Source of the DNA: Bacteroidota bacterium
GTDB taxonomy: Bacteria > Bacteroidota > Bacteroidia > UKL13-3
Assembly (NCBI GenBank): GCA_018883485.1
Contig: VEQB01000189.1
Coordinates: forward strand, 1-5,073
DNA: 5,073 bases
Direction of reading: 5' to 3'
The translations under genes and the position numbers were made by a program. The notes under the pieces are model-generated. The model was not told the origin of the DNA and did no database searches. It saw only the letters and a program-made list of their open reading frames with translations. This document shows positions 1 through 5,073 of the stretch, one piece after another. Position 1 is the first letter of the stretch, and every line of letters begins with the position of its first letter.

Positions 1-1
1 C

Positions 2-3000
2 TCATCTCCTAACGGTGCTATGGCTGTTTGGTGCCCATCTACAGCAAGTTTGAGTTTTAGCTCAATATTTATCAATAACAACAATTACCATTCAACTTCA
101 ACCTATCCTTTTAGAATTACCAATACTATTTACCAGGCATTGTTTAATTACCGCACTGCTATGGTGGTTTTTGTACCTAATATTGATACCAATAGTATTT
201 CTGTTTTGCCAGAGTATTTTAGCAATACAAATTTGAGATCTATCAATCCTTTATTAGACTCGGTGGGTACACCTATTGCCACAGTGCCAACAGATATTGA
301 TGGTAACCTAAGAAGTACTAATGCACCTGATATTGGCGTAAATGAATTTGTGAAGCCACTTGAAGATGCAGGCGCAATTGCAATTTTGCAGCCTACACAA
401 CCTGCGCTTGCTGGCTTAACTAATGTAAGAGTGATAGTAAAGAACTTTGGTGTGAATACGCTCACTTCTCTTAATGTTAATTATAGTGTGAATGCAGTTG
501 TTAGAACTAGAACCATTACTACCACCATATTGCCTGGTGGCGTAGATACGGTATTGTTTGATAGCACAAGTGGGCCTCTTGGTTCAGACCAACGATTTAA
601 CTTTACAGGTGCTAATATTACAATGAAAGCTTACACTACTGCACCAAATACCTTGGTAGATTTACAAAACCTAAACGATACTACATCTATAAGTATTTGC
701 GGTGCTTTAAGCGGTATTTACACCATTAATCCTACTGGTACTGGTGCAAACAATTTCTTAAGTTTTGGGGATGCAGTGAATAGGCTAACTTGTGGCGGCG
801 TTGCGGGTAATGTAACCTTTAATGTTGCTTCTGGAACTTATACAGGTCAAATAGATTTTGGACCAATTGCAGGTACAAGTGATACCAGCAGAATTTTAAT
901 AAGATCGTTAACAGGTAATCCTAATGATGTAATTTTAACCGCTGCAAACGCTACGGCCAATGACAATTACACCATCAGGTTTAGAGGTACTGGTTTTACT
1001 ACTTTACAATTCTTAACCATAAGAAATACCAATCCAACTAATGGTCGCGTTGTTTCTATCAACAAGTTTGCTTCAACCAACACCAACACCAATAATTTAA
1101 CCATTAGAAACTCAATTCTTGAAGCGGTTACTACAACAAGTACCTCAGATTTATTGGCTATCATTTATGGTCCAAATGGCGATAACGCCAGTAATATTAA
1201 TATTGTAAGTAATCAGTTACGTCAAGGTGCTTATGGTGTATGGATTGGTGGCCAGAATATTATTAGCCAATTTACTCCTGGTTTAGTAATTGACTCAAAT
1301 ACGTTCTTCCAAAATTATTGGTCGTCTATTAACTTAACCGCCAGAAACAATACTAAAATTAGAAATAATTTCTTTGATGGAAATCCTTCTCAAGGGTATT
1401 ATGCCATATTTAGCAATAGCTCTTCTGGGGATGTAGAAATTAGCAGAAACAACATGCAATTGCCACTCTCTACTTATGCCATTTACTTGGTAACCCATGG
1501 CTACTATGGAGAACCTGGTTTAGCGCAAATAAAGAATAACGTAATTAATATGTTGTCTACAGGTACACAATATGGATTGTTTATGCAAAATGCATCCAAT
1601 GTATATACCATGAACAATACATTTAGGTTAAATACTTCTGCCATTTCTTACGGTATCTGGTACACTGGTCATTCAACAACGCCAACTGTGCCTCAAGTTA
1701 CCGCCTCAAATGGTATGCGTGTATTTAACAACATCATTTGGAGTGCTAATGGTTATGCTGTTTACTATTCTAACTTCCAAGCTGTTTCTGCAATGGTTGT
1801 TTCAGATAACAATCTTTATTATAGCGCAAATTCTAATATGTTATTCTCTAATGGTACCAATTATGGGCCAGCTAACTTTACAACTGCATTTAGAAACGCG
1901 CTTTATCCTGGTTCAGATAGAAGATCTGTTACTTCTAATTTAACCTTTACTTCTACAACCAACTTGATGCCGCTTATAACTAATAGTAATAGCTGGGCAG
2001 CGAGCGGAAGAGCGCAACAGTCATCTTTTGTAACCAATGATTTCTTAGGCAATCCTAGAAGTATCGCAGTAGCAACGGGTGCTCCAGATATTGGTGCTTA
2101 TGAGTTTATGCCAACTGCAACTCCTCCTTCCTTAACTTTTACTGGTTCTATAGGAAATGGTAATACACAACATGCTGTAGTGCTAGGCGATACTGTTGCT
2201 ACAGTTGTTTGGAGTAATACTGGAACTGTTCCATCTGCCATTAACGGAACTTACCATACGGGTGCTCTTATCAGCAATCCAACAAATAATGGAACCGCAA
2301 CTGGCGCGCATTACATGGATGTATTTTGGAGAATCAATGTAACAGGTGGCGCATTTTATAATTTCGATTTGAACCTACGTTACGATCCAAATATGTTAGG
2401 TACTGTTACCTCTGCCACAGATCTTAAGTTGGCTAAGAAACCTACTGTTGGTGGCTGGTGGACACACTATGGTTCAACAGCTACTTTTGTAGATACCGTA
2501 GCTGCTAATTTTGGAGTAAATGGTTTATCAGATTTTTCTGACTTTACCGGTACTACAGATATTTCGCCACTTCCTGTGATATTAAATAGTTTTGAAGCAG
2601 TAAAAGAAGGTACTTCTGATGCTGGTTTGTATTGGAACACTGCAAGTGAAAAGAACAGTGCTTACTTTGAAATAGAAAGAGCCATTGCCAAAGGTAAATT
2701 TGAAACTATTGATAAAGTAAAAGCTGCTGGAAATAGTAACCGTATGTTAGCTTACCAATACCAAGATGTAAATGTGGCAGAGGTATTAAATACCAATACC
2801 GTTTACTACCGTTTAAAAATGGTGGATCAAGACGGAAGTTTTGAATACTCTGCTGTGAAAGCTGTTTACTTTGGCGAAACAGAAGAGGTTGAGGTTACCT
2901 TATACCCTGTTCCATTTAATAACGAGTTAAGCATGTTCATTGCTTCCCCAATTGCAACCACTACCCAAATAGAAGTGCTAAATTTAATGGGAACAGTTTG

Positions 3001-3139
3001 TGCTAAAACTAGCTTCGATATTAAGGCAGGTGGAGATGCCATCAACTTAAATGATATGGCTAAACTTCCTTCAGGTGTTTACTTAGTTAGAGTTAACATA
3101 AACAATGAATGGGTGGTTAGAAAAGTAGTTAAGCAGTAA
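2..3139 (+). CDS. Large exported beta-helix protein with T9SS type A C-terminal sorting domain (5' end missing)
   Basis: Probable cell-surface or secreted protein exported by the type IX secretion system; the ligand or substrate is unknown. The frame is open to the window edge and the first ATG (base 20) has no signal peptide after it, so the true start lies upstream. Residues are numbered from that ATG. Residues 1-110 are the tail of a parallel beta-helix ending in PDIGVNEF (103-110). About 113-226 is a CARDB/Ig-like spacer. About 232-696 is a second beta-helix: it opens with a GIYTIN...FNVASGTY entry, has Asn-rich coils at about 358-600 (for example LTIRNSIL, TKIRNNFF, MRVFNNII), and closes with PDIGAYEF (689-696). 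About 700-849 is a beta-rich module containing GGWW (811-814). About 850-955 is an FnIII-like linker starting PLPV. The sorting domain covers about 957-1039, with YPVPF (962-966), LPSGVYLVRV and a basic VRKVVKQ end. Domain calls are by motif recognition. No catalytic residues are evident, so an adhesin or structural role is as likely as a polysaccharide lyase. Confidence 0.93.
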   Translation, partial: SSPNGAMAVWCPSTASLSFSSIFINNNNYHSTSTYPFRITNTIYQALFNYRTAMVVFVPNIDTNSISVLPEYFSNTNLRSINPLLDSVGTPIATVPTDIDGNLRSTNAPDIGVNEFVKPLEDAGAIAILQPTQPALAGLTNVRVIVKNFGVNTLTSLNVNYSVNAVVRTRTITTTILPGGVDTVLFDSTSGPLGSDQRFNFTGANITMKAYTTAPNTLVDLQNLNDTTSISICGALSGIYTINPTGTGANNFLSFGDAVNRLTCGGVAGNVTFNVASGTYTGQIDFGPIAGTSDTSRILIRSLTGNPNDVILTAANATANDNYTIRFRGTGFTTLQFLTIRNTNPTNGRVVSINKFASTNTNTNNLTIRNSILEAVTTTSTSDLLAIIYGPNGDNASNINIVSNQLRQGAYGVWIGGQNIISQFTPGLVIDSNTFFQNYWSSINLTARNNTKIRNNFFDGNPSQGYYAIFSNSSSGDVEISRNNMQLPLSTYAIYLVTHGYYGEPGLAQIKNNVINMLSTGTQYGLFMQNASNVYTMNNTFRLNTSAISYGIWYTGHSTTPTVPQVTASNGMRVFNNIIWSANGYAVYYSNFQAVSAMVVSDNNLYYSANSNMLFSNGTNYGPANFTTAFRNALYPGSDRRSVTSNLTFTSTTNLMPLITNSNSWAASGRAQQSSFVTNDFLGNPRSIAVATGAPDIGAYEFMPTATPPSLTFTGSIGNGNTQHAVVLGDTVATVVWSNTGTVPSAINGTYHTGALISNPTNNGTATGAHYMDVFWRINVTGGAFYNFDLNLRYDPNMLGTVTSATDLKLAKKPTVGGWWTHYGSTATFVDTVAANFGVNGLSDFSDFTGTTDISPLPVILNSFEAVKEGTSDAGLYWNTASEKNSAYFEIERAIAKGKFETIDKVKAAGNSNRMLAYQYQDVNVAEVLNTNTVYYRLKMVDQDGSFEYSAVKAVYFGETEEVEVTLYPVPFNNELSMFIASPIATTTQIEVLNLMGTVCAKTSFDIKAGGDAINLNDMAKLPSGVYLVRVNINNEWVVRKVVKQ
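1076..1093 (+). repeat. Short in-frame hexanucleotide tandem repeat (ACCAAC x3)
   Basis: Three adjacent copies of ACCAAC occur, the last ending in T instead of C. They lie inside the large exported protein and encode a run of alternating Thr and Asn just before the first well-defined beta-helix coil. The unit is six bases, so gain or loss of a copy would keep the reading frame. It is short enough to be a chance product of the Thr/Asn-rich composition. Confidence 0.5.
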
Positions 3140-3159
3140 GCTTAAATTGAATTAAAGTG

Positions 3160-3195
3160 AAAGGGCTGCCCGATTAATTTCGGGCAGCCCTTTTT
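3160..3195 (+). terminator. Intrinsic terminator between convergent transcription units
   Basis: A perfect 14-base-pair inverted repeat (left arm 3160-3173, right arm 3180-3193) has a GC-rich core GGGCTGCCCG, encloses a six-base TTAATT loop, and runs into a five-T tract followed by GTTTG. It begins 20 bases after the stop codon of the large exported protein, as expected for its rho-independent terminator. On the opposite strand the same hairpin is followed only by TTTCACTTT. It may therefore also stop transcription from fcl, whose stop codon is about 70 bases away, but less efficiently. The rest of the 125-base intergenic region is AT-rich and shows nothing else I can support. Confidence 0.9.
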
Positions 3196-3264
3196 GTTTG
3201 GTTAAACTAAGGATTAATTATCTATACATTTTCTTAATGAAACAAAGCTGGAATAGTGCAAAGA

Positions 3265-4188
3265 TTAATTTTTTAGAAAATCCTTATAAGCCAAAACTAT
3301 TCCTTGCTCTAGGCTAATTTTAGGCGTCCATCCTAAAGCTCGTATTTTGGAGATATCCATTAATTTCCTCGGCGTGCCATCTGGTTTGGTTGGGTCAAAT
3401 CTTAGTTTTCCGCTATATCCAATTACACTGGCTACGGTTTCTGCTAATTCTTTGATGCTTAAATCTTCACCACTTCCAAGATTTATAAATGGCTTTTCGT
3501 GGTATTGTTGCATTACTAAAAATGCAGCATCTGCTAAATCATCTACAAAAAGAAACTCTCTTTTTGGAGTGCCTGTTCCCCAAATTTCAACACTTTCTTG
3601 CTGGTTTATTTTTGCTTCATGAAATTTGCGTATGAAGGCTGGTAACACATGCGAATTTTGAGGATGGTAATTATCATTATAACCGTATAAATTGGTGGGC
3701 ATTACACTTACAAAATTACATCCATATTGATCTCTATAAGCTTCACACATTTTAATACCACTTATCTTGGCAATGGCATAGGGTTCATTAGTAGGTTCAA
3801 GCAAACCTGTTAGTAAACTTTCTTCTTGCAATGGTTGCGGTGCATGCTTAGGATAAATACAACTTGAGCCAAAAAATAGGAGTTTTTTTACACCGGTTAA
3901 ATAACTCTGATGGATGATGTTATTTTGTATCATCAAATTATCATACAAAAATTCAGCTCTATAAGTATTATTCGCAATTATTCCTCCAACCTTAGCAGCA
4001 GCTAAAAACACATAATGTGGCTGGGTGGCTTTAAAAAAGGCTGCTACTTCTTCTTGGTTTCGTAAATCTAGTTCCATAGAAGTTTTTACTACAATATTTT
4101 GAAAACCCTCGGCAAGCAATTTTCTATGAATGGCAGAGCCTACCATTCCTCTGTGTCCAGCAATATAAATTGTGTCTGTAATCTGCAT
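3265..4188 (-). CDS. fcl: GDP-L-fucose synthase (NADPH-dependent epimerase/reductase)
   Basis: Converts GDP-4-keto-6-deoxy-D-mannose to GDP-L-fucose by 3,5-epimerisation and NADPH-dependent reduction, the last step of de novo GDP-fucose synthesis in the cytoplasm. The 307-residue protein is an extended short-chain dehydrogenase. It has the Rossmann glycine motif GHRGMVG (residues 11-17), AAKVGGI (64-70), GSSCIYPK (107-114), the YxxxK pair Y137/K141, PTNLYG (164-169), NSHVLP with H180, and REFLFVDD (210-217). S108, C110, Y137, K141 and H180 line up, offset by one, with the E. coli catalytic residues S107, C109, Y136, K140 and H179, so the enzyme should be active. It is slightly shorter than the 321-residue E. 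coli protein, mainly at the C-terminus. The ATG sits 9 bases after the preceding stop, with an A/T-rich leader and no clear Shine-Dalgarno. It is the last gene of the minus-strand operon. The preceding pathway enzyme, GDP-mannose 4,6-dehydratase (gmd), which often sits next to fcl, is not in the window. Confidence 0.97.
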   Translation of the reverse strand: MQITDTIYIAGHRGMVGSAIHRKLLAEGFQNIVVKTSMELDLRNQEEVAAFFKATQPHYVFLAAAKVGGIIANNTYRAEFLYDNLMIQNNIIHQSYLTGVKKLLFFGSSCIYPKHAPQPLQEESLLTGLLEPTNEPYAIAKISGIKMCEAYRDQYGCNFVSVMPTNLYGYNDNYHPQNSHVLPAFIRKFHEAKINQQESVEIWGTGTPKREFLFVDDLADAAFLVMQQYHEKPFINLGSGEDLSIKELAETVASVIGYSGKLRFDPTKPDGTPRKLMDISKIRALGWTPKISLEQGIVLAYKDFLKN

Positions 4189-4197
4189 TTTAATAAC

Positions 4198-4947
4198 TTA
4201 TCTAGAATCTTTATTTAATTTTTTGCGGTATATTTCTACCATTTCAGACTTGGTATGTTCCGAAAATTTTGAGTTATAAATCATCTTGTATTCACTTCCC
4301 ATTTCTATCGAATCATATTGTTTTACTTTAATTGGCCTGGTATGAAATATAGCAATCAATTCTTCTTTGTAAAATACCATTAAAACTCTTGGTTCAAGGC
4401 TTTGTGTTATAAATTCTGGTTGAACCAATAAGTAAGAGGTATAGTTTTCATTTTCTTGGGTAAATTTAAATTGGTACTTATCTAAAATTGGTAAAAAGGT
4501 AGGCAACTTTTCATTATTGCCTGCGGCTAGCAAAAGATTACTTAAATCATTTTCTGGAATAAAGCTGTTGTCTATGCAAGCATTTTCAATATAACCACTA
4601 ATGATAATAGGAATTAAACTATCTATTTGGTCAAAGCGTTGCATTGGGTTAAAAGCCTCTGTAACCCGTCCTATTAAGCGACGGTTTCTATCATAAATTT
4701 TTACATTTGTATTAATCCTAATTTGGTCATACAAATCAATTGGTTTTACGTATGCTTCAATCCAAATTCTCGTTTTTATTTGTCCTTTTGATTCAGCAAA
4801 AAAAACAGTTTTAGGTAGCATGCTAAAAACTATCTTACCATTGGGTTCAAAACTCATACTGCAATAACCACTGCTGCGTTCGGCAAAGAGTTGAACCGTT
4901 GCCATTACCCAAATAAGAATTGTAAGAAGATTATTTTTTCTGACCAA
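4198..4947 (-). CDS. Hypothetical secreted protein between dedA and fcl (TTG start)
   Basis: I do not recognise a family for this 249-residue protein. With the TTG start at 4947-4945 it opens with a basic stretch (R3, K4), a hydrophobic core (about residues 7-21) and a possible signal peptidase I site after LFA (A22/E23), so export to the periplasm or beyond is likely. There is no lipobox at C29. The only other cysteine is C124, so a disulfide is possible after export. The mature part looks mixed alpha/beta with beta-rich segments (about 57-95 and 170-206) and a charged, lysine-rich C-terminus. There are no membrane spans after the signal and no visible catalytic motif. The TTG is favoured because an in-frame stop lies four codons upstream and the next Met codon (ATG, 4905-4903, residue 15) would cut through the signal peptide. 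The start overlaps the end of dedA by 17 bases and the stop is 9 bases before fcl, indicating co-transcription and probably translational coupling. Confidence 0.8.
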   Translation of the reverse strand: MVRKNNLLTILIWVMATVQLFAERSSGYCSMSFEPNGKIVFSMLPKTVFFAESKGQIKTRIWIEAYVKPIDLYDQIRINTNVKIYDRNRRLIGRVTEAFNPMQRFDQIDSLIPIIISGYIENACIDNSFIPENDLSNLLLAAGNNEKLPTFLPILDKYQFKFTQENENYTSYLLVQPEFITQSLEPRVLMVFYKEELIAIFHTRPIKVKQYDSIEMGSEYKMIYNSKFSEHTKSEMVEIYRKKLNKDSR

Positions 4948-5071
4948 GTTTATGTTTTATTACTTCAAAAACTACTGGAAGTAGAGAAACTAGAATGATG
5001 CCAAAAACAACTTTTTCGAAATTTTCTTTCACCCAAGTTAGGCTGCCAAAGAAATATCCTGCAAGGCTTAT
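4931..5071 (-). CDS. DedA/VTT-family inner-membrane protein, C-terminal fragment (5' end missing)
   Basis: The frame is open from the right edge and ends at TAA (4933-4931), giving the last 46 residues of a gene that starts outside the window. The visible part begins ISLAGYFFG, continues TWVKENFEKVVFG, then forms a hydrophobic helix (about residues 21-38) containing LPVVFEVIKHK and a short basic tail. The GYFFG...W/V-K-x-N-F...P-V-x-x-E pattern followed by a final helix and basic end is typical of the DedA (SNARE-associated/VTT) family C-terminus. Family members are inner-membrane proteins of about 200-220 residues, and some are undecaprenyl-phosphate or phospholipid translocases. The diagnostic N-terminal reentrant-loop residues are not in the window, so the subgroup cannot be assigned. 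It is the upstream gene of the dedA-hypothetical-fcl set and overlaps the next gene by 17 bases. Confidence 0.8.
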   Translation of the reverse strand: MSLAGYFFGSLTWVKENFEKVVFGIILVSLLPVVFEVIKHKLGQKK

Positions 5072-5073
5072 AG

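Noticed and set aside
20..22. ATG at base 20 as the true start of the large exported protein
   Set aside because: The frame is open upstream to the window edge, the residues after this ATG are not a signal peptide although the protein carries a T9SS sorting domain, and the segment is already mid beta-helix in character.
148..465. Minus-strand reading frame of about 105 codons inside the exported-protein gene
   Set aside because: It is antisense to a well-supported coding region and has no recognisable domain or plausible start context.
967..1164. Minus-strand reading frame of about 65 codons
   Set aside because: It is antisense to the beta-helix region, and its Val/Leu-rich composition is what the complement of Asn/Thr codons gives.
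1710..1943. Plus-strand reading frame of about 77 codons in a different frame
   Set aside because: It is fully contained in the exported-protein gene, where the main frame carries continuous beta-helix motifs, and there is no sign of a frameshift.
3172..3270. GATTAATT seen three times (3172, 3212, 3263) as a possible operator or repeat
   Set aside because: It is AT-rich, irregularly spaced, once within the terminator loop and once overlapping the fcl stop codon. Chance recurrence in AT-rich DNA explains it.
3347..3622. Plus-strand reading frame of about 91 codons
   Set aside because: It lies antisense to fcl, whose motifs are continuous and complete over this stretch.
4861..4863. C29 of the unknown secreted protein as a lipoprotein lipidation site
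   Set aside because: The residues before it (S-G-Y) do not form a lipobox, and it lies several residues beyond the hydrophobic core, where a type I cleavage site fits better.

Overview
The window looks like a stretch of an AT-rich Bacteroidota genome. The clearest sign is the large protein on the left. It ends in a type IX secretion system (T9SS) type A sorting domain, preceded by the 'PLPV-x-L-x-x-F ... W-x-T-A-S-E-x-N' linker that is common in exported proteins of this phylum. The absence of clear Shine-Dalgarno sequences and the A-rich leaders before starts fit the same group. Genus and species cannot be fixed from the sequence alone.

The layout is two convergent transcription units. On the plus strand, bases 1-3139 hold the C-terminal 1,045 residues of a long exported surface protein whose start lies to the left of the window. 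It has the tail of one right-handed parallel beta-helix, a CARDB/Ig-like spacer, a second complete beta-helix with an asparagine-rich coil ladder, a beta-rich module, an FnIII-like linker and the T9SS sorting domain. A strong intrinsic terminator hairpin (3160-3195) follows its stop codon.

On the minus strand, read right to left, three tightly packed genes form a likely operon. They are the last 46 codons of a DedA-family membrane protein, a 249-residue probable secreted protein of unknown family that starts at TTG inside the end of dedA, and a complete GDP-L-fucose synthase (fcl) 9 bases further on. This operon runs towards the same intergenic terminator.

All the genes fit a cell-envelope theme: a secreted, probably surface-anchored repeat protein, an enzyme making GDP-L-fucose for surface glycans or glycoproteins, and a DedA protein, a family in which some members recycle the undecaprenyl-phosphate carrier used to build such glycans. 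The functional link is inferred from gene position only. I found no RNA gene, CRISPR array, insertion sequence or attachment site. There is no clear case for a new multi-gene system; the best unknown is the secreted protein between dedA and fcl.
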